Source: Stramenopiles sp. TOSAG23-3 (lineage: Eukaryota > Sar). From it: DNA of 24,330 nt. The notes under the pieces are model-generated. The model searched no databases. It was given only the letters and a program-made list of their open reading frames with translations, and was not told the DNA's origin. Position numbers and translations under genes: made by a program. Shown here in pieces: positions 1-6,875 of the stretch. How positions within the stretch are numbered: the stretch's first letter is position 1; every line of letters starts with the position of its first letter. The DNA lies in assembly GCA_900128585.1 (NCBI GenBank), contig LT642305.1, forward strand, positions 1-24,330, written 5' to 3'.

Positions 1-1078
1 TTCTTTGATTTTCTGCCTTTTGAATCCCTTCCTTCTTCCCGGACTCTGCCTTTTTCCTTTGTTCGGCGGCGTGCTGCTTACGGCGCTGTTCGCCACCTTT
101 ATTGTGTTTTAAAGATTCACGCTTGTCTACTTTCAACAAGGCATTCGTGGACATTAAACGCATAAGAGTAAAACCTTTCTTCGTATCGTCGTCGTCGTCA
201 TTATCGTCGCCGTTGTCATCGTTGTCGTCGTTGTCGTCGTTGTCGTCGTCGTCGTCCGTGATATTGAGACCCGTCACCCCACCGCTGGTTTCTGCGGTGT
301 CCCTCTCCTCTTCATCATCGTCATCGTCATCGTTCTCTTCGCCTTTTCCGCTAGTCAAGTTGCTTGCTTTCATAAATTGGAATAACTTATTGGCACTTTT
401 CTTCCCGTTGTCGTCGTCGTCGTCGTCCTCCTCCTCCTCCTCCTCCTCGGCGGCGGCGTCTGTAATATTGAGACCCGCCACCGGGGCATCATCATCATCT
501 TCGTCGTCGTCCACTGTTTCGTCGTCGTTGTCGTCGTCGCCGTCGTCGTCGTCGTCCTCCTCGGCGGCGGCGGCGGCGTCTGTAATATTGAGACCCGCCA
601 CCGGGGCATCATCATCATCTTCGTCGTCGTCCACTGTTTCTAGCTTCGTAAAGGTTTCTAGCAACACAGCAAGCCCTGAAGCTCTCTTTCCTGCATTCGC
701 ACACTTTCTTGTGTCGCTAACTGTTAGCGGAGACACAAGTTCGTTCGTTACCTGGTAAGCTGGTATGATTTTCTCGACTCGAACGCCATTCTTTCTCTTG
801 AGGATACGTTTCACAGTGGCAGGGCTTTTGACACTATGGTCCCCACTTGCTCTTTTTTTGGCCATTGCCCTTCTCAGGTATCCCGGATTTTTTTCAGATA
901 GGGTCTTCTTGAGCTCAAGAAAGTTCGTGTTTAACGCCGTTGTGTGTTGTCCCGCTCGAACTTTAAGGCGTTCCCATATCGTCGGGGTGTCGTTGTCGTT
1001 TGGGTCTGGTTGCGCACACGACGCTGGCTGGAGAACGGCAACAACAAGGCAAACCACTGCAAACTGAAAGTTCACCAT
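1..1078 (-). CDS. Secreted Asp/Glu-rich repeat protein (partial, C-terminus beyond window)
   Basis: An uninterrupted minus-strand frame of 359 codons runs from an ATG at 1078 to the left edge, so the stop lies outside the window. Residues 1-22 form a clear signal peptide (hydrophobic core FAVVCLVVAVL, likely cleavage after S-C-A before Q23), so the product should be secreted or enter the endomembrane system. Residues 30-145 are basic and not recognised. Residues 147-299 are a very acidic tract of Asp/Glu runs, holding a 40-residue tandem repeat (147-186, 187-226). The motif GLNITD occurs three times (about 162-167, 202-207, 270-275), each with an N-glycosylation sequon; further sequons are at N29 and N240. 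From residue 300 on, the sequence is Lys/Arg/Gln-rich. Acidic secreted proteins can bind divalent cations, but the function here is unknown. The gene is divergent from the TMBIM-like gene at 1955. Codon order and signal peptide favour this strand over the Ser-rich reading of the opposite strand. Confidence 0.85.
   Translation of the reverse strand, partial: MVNFQFAVVCLVVAVLQPASCAQPDPNDNDTPTIWERLKVRAGQHTTALNTNFLELKKTLSEKNPGYLRRAMAKKRASGDHSVKSPATVKRILKRKNGVRVEKIIPAYQVTNELVSPLTVSDTRKCANAGKRASGLAVLLETFTKLETVDDDEDDDDAPVAGLNITDAAAAAEEDDDDDGDDDNDDETVDDDEDDDDAPVAGLNITDAAAEEEEEEEDDDDDDNGKKSANKLFQFMKASNLTSGKGEENDDDDDDEEERDTAETSGGVTGLNITDDDDDNDDNDDNDDNGDDNDDDDDTKKGFTLMRLMSTNALLKVDKRESLKHNKGGEQRRKQHAAEQRKKAESGKKEGIQKAENQR
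448..640 (-). repeat. In-frame 120-bp tandem duplication in the acidic protein gene
   Basis: Positions 448-520 and 568-640 are identical over 73 bases at a spacing of exactly 120 bases, which is 40 codons. The rest of the period differs only in the lengths of GAC/GAG (Asp/Glu) and GCC (Ala) codon runs. The spacing keeps the minus-strand reading frame, so the repeat expands protein sequence rather than breaking it. Base-level identity suggests a recent duplication or ongoing homogenisation. A diverged third copy of the core GLNITD motif is encoded near 252-270. Confidence 0.9.
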
Positions 1079-1954
1079 TCGAAATTACTTTATGCTTTTG
1101 TGCCAAAAATATCTAAGCAGCGTATGATGCTGACTTACTACTTAATTTTTTGTCGAAACAACGTACCTTGCTTCCTTTAAAACAATTGTTAGTGCACAAT
1201 TGCGGTTATCTCGTGCCGCCCTGGACTTTTGACTGGGCTCAAAAAAGTTGGGCATCTCTTTTTATTGCCTTATTACATTGTAGTATTACTATTAGAGCCT
1301 CAATACCTGTACCGTACTCTACTCACTTCGGTCAATTCCTGTATTATACCAGGTAGGTACGTACCTGGTACCATTCCAATTAGCGTTTATCCCATTTATT
1401 TATCTTTTCCCCCCCCCCCCCTTTTTTTTCCAGTTTTTTTGCAGGAAGAAGAACAACAACTTCAATGGCTTCGTTGTTTGATACATTAAGGTATTTAATA
1501 ATTGTCATTTTGTTATTTTTCGCATATTGTTTTAAAAAATATGTACTAAGTAAAATATAAATATCCTTTATGAATCATGGATGTTTACGTGATGTGCCTT
1601 AATTTTAGATACATGTTATGAATACTGTGTACCTGTTGTTCCTGCTGTTTATTTAAAGGTGATTAAATAGGTCTAAAAAAAATGTATTTATTTTTGCACT
1701 TCCTCGACTCTTTCCGCTTTCCAATGTTGTTCCCCTGCTGTGCTTTTATGGTATTTAAAGCCTCAACTATCTGCACAGACAAAGGAAAAAGGACTGGAAA
1801 CGAAGTCGTCATGTAATGTGCATTACTAAGTTCTTACACTTAAATAATTACAAAAGTAAACGCATGTGTTCGATGGACAAAACTTTTGTTTCACACCAAT
1901 TTCCCATTCATTGCGAAAATAAACATAACACACGTTACCTCAACATTATCTCCG
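1079..1954. other. Divergent intergenic region (acidic secreted protein / TMBIM)
   Basis: This 876-base spacer between two divergent genes must hold both promoters. It is AT-rich and holds no convincing gene; the short frames in it lack any recognisable domain. Visible structure is a small inverted repeat (arms 1348-1355 and 1362-1369) and a C13-T8 polypyrimidine run at 1409-1429. No clear TATA box or other core promoter element can be assigned. Confidence 0.6.
1348..1369. repeat. Short perfect inverted repeat (8-bp arms)
   Basis: The arms ACCAGGTA (1348-1355) and TACCTGGT (1362-1369) are perfect reverse complements around a 6-base loop GGTACG. It lies in the divergent promoter region, 270 bases from the acidic-protein ATG and about 590 from the TMBIM ATG. 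It could be a dimeric transcription factor site or chance. Confidence 0.45.
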
Positions 1955-3052
1955 ATGAATTCGAATACGAACCCTTTGCGATCACCACCACCAAACGGTG
2001 GTGGCGAGGAGGCGCCAAAGCAGCTGGAGGCTTCCCGCTCGCGTAATGGGAGTGTGGGTGTAAAACTGGAAAAGGTATCTAAGAGCGATCGTCGGAAAAA
2101 CTATAAGCGTGGGAGCATCGTGGACCGATATCGCCGTGCGAGTGCCTTCGACGTTATTGTCAAAGACGTGAGCGAGAAAACAGACACTGGCGGTAGTGGC
2201 GACAGAATCCAGAAAATTCAATCAGCCCAAAAGTTCGGACTAAGCCAAGACCACCGTGCACGAATGATTGCGTTTGAGAAAGCCGCGGAAAAAATTAGGC
2301 ATTCGGAGCGAGAGACCAGGATGTCCGAAGATGGCGAAAAAATGGAGGAAGACGAAGACGAGTGGATCATGAACCCTTACTGCGTCGCATCGATGCCAGA
2401 GGACATTCGCCGGGGGTTCCTCCGGAAAGTATTTGGGATTGTACTGATACAGCTCGTCCTGATGGCTATATGCATTTCTGTGATAAAATATTCTGGTCTT
2501 GGAGATTTAATAGACTCCTTCTACTGGTTTGTTCTTGTCGCCTATTTGAGCCCGTACGTCGCCGTGGGTATTCTCATGGCTGTGCGAAAGCAAGCCCCAT
2601 GGAACATGCTGGCGTTTTCATTGTTTACCATATCCCTATCTCTCTTGATTGGAATGGTGTGCTACTACCTGCCAGGGATCATTGTATTTATAGCCATGGG
2701 CGGCGTTATTTTCCAGACCAGTGCCATCATGGCCTATACTATCCGGCCGATGGAAAAGTTTACCTTCGCAAACGTCTCGTTGCTAATACTGATGATCGGC
2801 GCAACGACGTCCTTTGTGTGCTGGTGCATAAGTCCAAACCAACCATTCATGGCGTATTTCTGGCCAGGATTTGCGAGCATGATCTTTGGTTTCTGGATGA
2901 TCTGGGACGTTGTAGCCATCCAGATTGACCTGACGCCCGATGAGTACATTATTGGGGCGGTCGACATCTATCTTGACATAATTAACTTGATAATTTGGCT
3001 CCTTATATGTTGCCTTTACTGCTTAGAAGCGGTCGGCAAGGTTGCCCACTAA
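1955..3052 (+). CDS. Lifeguard/TMBIM (BI-1 superfamily) seven-pass membrane protein
   Basis: A 365-residue protein counted from the first in-frame ATG; the frame stays open upstream but without another ATG. Residues 1-150 are hydrophilic, Ser/Arg/Lys- then Glu/Asp-rich, and look like a disordered cytosolic extension. Residues 151-365 are the family core. It opens with IRRGFLRKVFGIVLIQL, very like the first helix of lifeguard (LFG/TMBIM1-4) proteins, and about seven hydrophobic segments follow. The last segments hold D318 (IWDVVAIQ) and the family signature PDEYIIGAVDIYLDIINL (D341). These two acids match the pair described in the family as a pH-sensitive di-aspartyl latch for calcium leak. 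Family members sit in ER, Golgi or other membranes and modulate calcium leak and cell survival. An AATAAA at 3132-3137, about 80 bases past the stop, may be a polyadenylation signal. The N-terminal tail is unusually long and charged. Confidence 0.93.
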   Translation: MNSNTNPLRSPPPNGGGEEAPKQLEASRSRNGSVGVKLEKVSKSDRRKNYKRGSIVDRYRRASAFDVIVKDVSEKTDTGGSGDRIQKIQSAQKFGLSQDHRARMIAFEKAAEKIRHSERETRMSEDGEKMEEDEDEWIMNPYCVASMPEDIRRGFLRKVFGIVLIQLVLMAICISVIKYSGLGDLIDSFYWFVLVAYLSPYVAVGILMAVRKQAPWNMLAFSLFTISLSLLIGMVCYYLPGIIVFIAMGGVIFQTSAIMAYTIRPMEKFTFANVSLLILMIGATTSFVCWCISPNQPFMAYFWPGFASMIFGFWMIWDVVAIQIDLTPDEYIIGAVDIYLDIINLIIWLLICCLYCLEAVGKVAH

Positions 3053-3312
3053 ATTTCAGCGGGGTCGCCTGGAGAGAACGGGCAGTAGTGTGGCTGGATT
3101 ACACAAGGCGGCTTTTACAAAAAATAATTCAAATAAAACAAACGCGGTATCATATCATAAAAACAAGAAAATTGGCTGTTATCTTAAGACAAATTATATA
3201 TAGTATGTTTTAAGTCCAAAAAGAAAAGAAAAAAGAAGGTAAAACCGTTGGCTGTTATCTTATAGTATGAAAAACAAATTATATAGTATGTTTTCTTATA
3301 AGTATGATAATT

Positions 3313-3360
3313 GGGGTTGGATTTGAATTAGTAATTGATTTAAAATGAGAGTCTTAAAAC
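3313..3360 (+). repeat. Dispersed intergenic repeat, copy A
   Basis: The segment beginning GGTTGGA and ending in GAGAGTCTTAAAAC recurs with a few mismatches at about 17813-17866 on the same strand; the central AGTAATTGATTTAAAATGAG is identical in both. Two nearby blocks, 3269-3293 and 3421-3432, recur inverted at 17605-17629 and 17653-17664. This supports a dispersed repeat family with rearranged copies. Confidence 0.75.
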
Positions 3361-3540
3361 ATATGCTTATCATATGTTACTAAATAATTTGTTTTTTTAT
3401 TAAAATTAAAGAAAAAAGAAGGTGTCAGTTCAAGATCAATATCTCCTCCAATTGCAGATCCTCCCCAAGTTCTGGTCAAGATTCCAATTGGCATAAATGT
3501 TTTAAAGGGGCTCGTTGTCTGTCATATTAATTAAAATGCG

Positions 3541-3588
3541 TGTGGTGATGCGTGCGTGTGGTGATGCGTGCGTGTGGTGATGCGTGCG
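3541..3588. repeat. 16-bp minisatellite, three exact copies
   Basis: The unit TGTGGTGATGCGTGCG is repeated head to tail three times at 3541-3556, 3557-3572 and 3573-3588, with TGCG on both flanks. It is GC-richer than its surroundings and lies inside the candidate MITE-like element. It is not coding. Confidence 0.9.
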
Positions 3589-3790
3589 TGCGTTTTCAAA
3601 AGTTATCGTAGGACCCGACAGGCCTTTTTGCGCACCTAAAAATCATTTTTAATAATTACTTAAATAACAGCCAATTTTCTTGTTTTTAAAAATCATTAAA
3701 AAATGGTGTATGGATTAAGTTAAAGTCTCACTTAAGTTCTGACGAAACTTTCTCACGCCTAAAGTTTCCCCACCGTTCACACCTTGCTTT

Positions 3791-5095
3791 TTACGATTTA
3801 CTGTATGCACGATGCCCACCCCCATCACCGGATCTGCGTCTATTGGATGTTGGTACTTTGTCTTTAACCCTGCTGCTGGAGGCAACCTTTCGGTCCCCAT
3901 CTCGGGCACTTCTAGAACTTCTTACTCGGCTATCGGAAACTCTCAGCTCGGAAGTCCGTTTGGACAAGTCACCGCCGCCGTTTCCGGACGACCGCCTCCT
4001 CGAGCTCGACTCCCGAGGCTTATCGCCGGTGAGACGAGATCGACTCCGACGGCTTGCTTCGCGGTCCCCGGCCCCGTCGCCTTTTCCGGAAGACTTAACG
4101 CGCTTGCCGCTTTCGTTTCTACTACTGGATCGTGACGCCTGCTGCTGGTACTTCAGTATAGTCCAGTCAAATACGTTGTCGTACGTAAAATTTTCGCGAA
4201 AGCAGAGTTCCTTCAACAATCGTTTCACGTAACTATAATCGGGCTTTTCCTCGAAGCGAAGCGATCGGCAATAACTGATGTACATTTTAAACTCGTCGGG
4301 GAATCCTTTGCATAGGTCGTCGATCGTCACTGACATCTTCTTCTCACTGATCCGTTGGTACTTTTGCTTTTTCGTGTTGGCCCTCAGGCCTTGCCAGGGT
4401 AGGCTGCCCCTGTTAAAGTACATGAGCACGTACCCAAGAGACTCCAAATCATCGCGGCGACTTTGTTCGATCCCTAAGTGCGTGTTAATCGACGCGTAAC
4501 GGGCCGTGCCCGTCAAACTCTTCTTGTCGCGATAGGGTATGTGTTGGTGCGTTTTCGGATCGCGGTACTTCTTCGCGAGGCCAAAGTCGATCATGTAAAC
4601 CTGCCCGGCGCGTTTCCCGAGCCCCATCAAGAAATTGTCCGGCTTGATATCGCGGTGAATAAAGCTTTTGCTGTGTAAAAATTCGACGCGGGACAAGAGT
4701 TGGTCGGCCAGCATAAGAACCGTCTTCAAACTGAACTTTCGGCCGCAGTAACTGAACAAATCCTCAAGGCTTGGTCCTAGAAGATCCATTACCATGACGT
4801 TGTAGTCCCCCTCTTGCCCATACCAGCGAATGTGGGGAATCCCGAGCCCGCCCGTCAACAACCTGTATATCTTGCTCTCGTACAACAGTTGCGGGTGCCT
4901 CGTCTTCACGCTTTCTAGCTTGATTGCCACCTCGCAGCCATCTTCAATATTGGTTCCTAAATAGATATCCCCAAACGAACCACTCCCTATTTTTTTCCCT
5001 AGCCTGTACTTTTGACCCACGCGAAGCTCCATGGAACGCCTCGAACTGCTGGATCTCGACTTGGATTTGTCCGTTGCTTTCGCTTTTGAAGTCAT
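3791..5095 (-). CDS. Casein kinase 1 (CK1 delta/epsilon-type) Ser/Thr protein kinase
   Basis: A 434-residue protein from the ATG at 5095. The kinase domain spans about residues 30-315: glycine loop [12 protein letters not shown]-binding K59 in VAIKLE, catalytic HRDIKPDN (D149), DFG (D170), and the CK1-specific SIN motif (202-204), replacing the usual APE, in [19 protein letters not shown]. The basic stretch [15 protein letters not shown] matches the conserved CK1 delta/epsilon nuclear-localisation and substrate-recognition region. CK1 phosphorylates pre-primed or acidic Ser/Thr sites in Wnt-like, clock, membrane-traffic and DNA-repair pathways. Residues 320-434 form a low-complexity Ser/Arg/Lys/Gly tail. 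In animal CK1 delta/epsilon the tail is autophosphorylated and inhibitory; the same is only inferred here. A GTG three codons upstream was rejected as start. All catalytic residues are intact. It is divergent from the PI3K fusion gene. Confidence 0.97.
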   Translation of the reverse strand: MTSKAKATDKSKSRSSSSRRSMELRVGQKYRLGKKIGSGSFGDIYLGTNIEDGCEVAIKLESVKTRHPQLLYESKIYRLLTGGLGIPHIRWYGQEGDYNVMVMDLLGPSLEDLFSYCGRKFSLKTVLMLADQLLSRVEFLHSKSFIHRDIKPDNFLMGLGKRAGQVYMIDFGLAKKYRDPKTHQHIPYRDKKSLTGTARYASINTHLGIEQSRRDDLESLGYVLMYFNRGSLPWQGLRANTKKQKYQRISEKKMSVTIDDLCKGFPDEFKMYISYCRSLRFEEKPDYSYVKRLLKELCFRENFTYDNVFDWTILKYQQQASRSSSRNESGKRVKSSGKGDGAGDREASRRSRSRLTGDKPRESSSRRRSSGNGGGDLSKRTSELRVSDSRVRSSRSARDGDRKVASSSRVKDKVPTSNRRRSGDGGGHRAYSKS

Positions 5096-6769
5096 TGTTC
5101 TCACCGTCAGTCAACAAACCGTTCTGCCCGTCGCCACAAATGCCAATAATATTTCCCTGGGCGGATATATATGGATATCAAACAAAATTCTATATTGTTT
5201 AATCAGAACGGGGAAGCTTTGCAATCAGATGGACAACAAGTTGTTTCTCACAACCCGGTTCACTTCACTGCTTCATTCTGAACGCTATTTAAATTTGGAG
5301 TAACGTTTGTAAAGTCGGAGTACTATATTATCTTTTTTTGTTCTAGTTGTTTTAGCTTTTATTTTTTAGCTCTTCCTATAATAATAATAATAATTAGATT
5401 GTGTTATTATTTTATTTTTTTGTACAGTATGATACAGTATGTTGCTTTGTTTTTTTGTAGTAAGTAAAATAATAAAATATTTTTTATTTTTTCATCATCA
5501 TGCATTTTGTTTTTTTTTCTTTTTTTTTTGAATAAGAGCTTATAGACCACAGACCACAGCTTTAAAATTTTGAGATTGTTGAATTCGTTAAAAAAAAAAG
5601 GGCTTCACTACACTTGTTATCAGAGAGAGAATACTATTTTTTGTACTTATATAACTCTTTATTCAAATCTTACTTCTTTGATGATGTGTGTGTGTAGTTC
5701 GTAGTTGTAATTGCCACCTAAAAATAACGACCTTCTTCTTCTTCTCGATTATTTATTATTATTTTTTCCCTTGAATGATTGCATTTGCCATCATCAGTTG
5801 ACGACAGCTGACAGCAGTCAATTGTGCCGCACTCACTCTCCACCCAATCGCTTGCTGTAGCTACAGTGCCGGTGTGCCGGTACGAAAAAAACACCAATTC
5901 CCTCCCTCCCTTCTCTTTCCATAGTCGTTTCTAGTTTAAATTATATGCTACAGGCTACAGCAGCAAAATTTCTCTCCCTCAATTGTTATTCCTATGCTGT
6001 ATCATCCTTTTTTCTTTCTAAATCTCTGGTACAATAAGGAAAAGATTATAAGGAAATCTGTATAGATTATGATATGATGATGTAAACAAATCTTCCTTAA
6101 TCATACGTATAGAAATGAACCAAACCAGTGAAATGTAGAATGTGTGGAGTATTTGGTACAGTACTGTGTAATGATAAGTATTTTTAGTGTACTATCAAGT
6201 ATTTAAGTATTTAAAAGCAATGAGAATGAATAGTTCAATACAATATATACTGTCTGGTCGTATATTCTACGAGTATATATTCTTCTTCTTCTAAAAAATA
6301 TAATTATATCCTGCTGTGTAGTATTCTACGTATATTAGTAGTCATCTAAGATTTCTCTTCTTGTTTAGTCACCTCCCTCTTCAGCTTTCTTCTAAAAATT
6401 AATTATAATATGTACGTAGTCGGCTAATAATTCTGTGTTCTGCAGGTGTTCGATGCTGTTTCCCCTCCTCCTCCGTCTCCGCGTCCATTCTTCTTCTTTT
6501 TTCTTCGAAACCACCCATAAATAATAAATAATAATAATAGACTAATAATAATTAATAATAAAAAATAAAATAAAATAATTAAAAAAAATACAATACTACT
6601 ACCAAGTAGTATATTATAGTGGATACAGTAAGATATTGTAATAAAAAATTTAAAAAATAGGTTCGCGTTGCGATCAATACAAAACGAATAACTTCGACCT
6701 GAACGAAACGTTTTTAATGAAATGATCAATTTGCATCCAGTTGATTGAGGGGTACGAGGACAAAGCAAG
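5096..6769. other. Long AT-rich divergent intergenic region (CK1 / PI3K fusion)
   Basis: About 1.7 kb with no supported gene. It must carry the CK1 promoter (minus) and the PI3K promoter (plus). A TATATAT-type stretch at 5165-5172 lies about 70 bases upstream of the CK1 ATG and could serve as its TATA box, with low confidence. Elsewhere there are A/T homopolymers, ATA/ATT trinucleotide runs (around 5378-5395 and 6520-6560), CTT runs (5735-5748 and 6282-6292), a TG run at 5685-5695, and a 12-base palindrome CTGTAGCTACAG at 5855-5866. No tRNA-like or other structured RNA was recognised. Confidence 0.55.
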
Positions 6770-6868
6770 GTGAGTAGAAAGATTTAGATACTTGTTCTTC
6801 GGTGGACAGCGTTTTGCCCGTCCAAGAAGAAGCTTCCGTCCGACTGCGACGTGTTTGTGCGACTGCAG
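6770..6868 (+). other. Possible 5'-UTR intron upstream of the PI3K fusion gene
   Basis: AAG|GTGAGT at 6767-6775 is a textbook 5' splice site. Acceptor candidates are the AG at 6808-6809 (40-base intron) and the AG in CTGCAG at 6867-6868 (99-base intron, with a pyrimidine-poor tract). The second would leave the mRNA with the ATG at 6876 just after the junction. Neither join connects the protein frame to an upstream in-frame ATG: reading back from the donor in the matching phase meets TGA at 6746 or 6723 before any ATG. If real, the intron is therefore non-coding. Confidence 0.4.
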
Positions 6869-6875
6869 CTTCGAT

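Larger units (their letters stand above)
3159..3687. mobile_element. Candidate MITE-like non-autonomous element with terminal inverted repeats
   Basis: The 24 bases at 3159-3182 are an exact reverse complement of 3664-3687. Allowing one indel, the match extends about five bases further inward on each side. That defines a roughly 530-base AT-rich segment without coding capacity, the size and form expected of a miniature inverted-repeat transposable element. Inside, the core TTGGCTGTTATCTTA occurs twice directly (3172-3186, 3248-3262), and a 16-base minisatellite lies at 3541-3588. Parts of it recur at 17605-17866. A clean target-site duplication is not visible (ATCAT-like strings flank it loosely), and no transposase is in the window, so mobility is inferred. 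Confidence 0.5.
3053..3790. other. Convergent intergenic region filled by a repeat-rich element
   Basis: This 738-base spacer lies between the 3' ends of the TMBIM (+) and CK1 (-) genes. No gene is supported. Most of it is covered by the inverted-repeat element listed separately (about 3159-3687), its internal direct repeats and a 16-base minisatellite. The outer parts are AT-rich 3' flanking sequence. Confidence 0.7.

Noticed and set aside
370-618. Minus-strand Thr/Arg-rich 82-codon frame
   Set aside because: It lies inside the acidic protein gene in another frame; its composition only reflects shifted reading of the same trinucleotide repeats.
102-758. Plus-strand 218-codon Ser-rich frame
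   Set aside because: It is the antisense reading of GAC/GAG runs in the minus-strand acidic protein gene. The minus strand is open for 359 codons with a signal peptide and balanced sequence outside the repeats; the plus frame has only poly-Ser runs.
1-1078. Acidic secreted protein as an oomycete RxLR-type effector
   Set aside because: A signal peptide is present, but no RxLR and EER motif pair follows it; the acidic tract is a repeat expansion, and nothing else supports a pathogen effector.
1409-1429. C13-T8 run as a functional polypyrimidine tract
   Set aside because: A CAG follows at 1431-1433, so it could mimic a 3' splice site, but no matching donor or coding exon joins it to the TMBIM frame; the simplest reading is homopolymer slippage.
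1886-1954. Upstream TTG extension of the TMBIM frame (similar GTG/TTG extensions for CK1 and the 23463 gene)
   Set aside because: Non-ATG starts are improbable for nuclear genes, and each gene has a nearby in-frame ATG. The shared Arg-Thr-Met just before two starts looks like coincidence.
2362-2928. Plus-strand 188-codon frame overlapping the TMBIM gene
   Set aside because: An out-of-frame shadow of a strongly conserved membrane domain, with no family features.
3541-3588. Regularly spaced repeats as a possible CRISPR array
   Set aside because: The 16-base units are head to tail with no spacers, in a eukaryotic intergenic element; this is a minisatellite.
5855-5866. 12-base palindrome CTGTAGCTACAG as an operator
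   Set aside because: One short palindrome in 1.7 kb of low-complexity spacer, far from either start; chance cannot be excluded.
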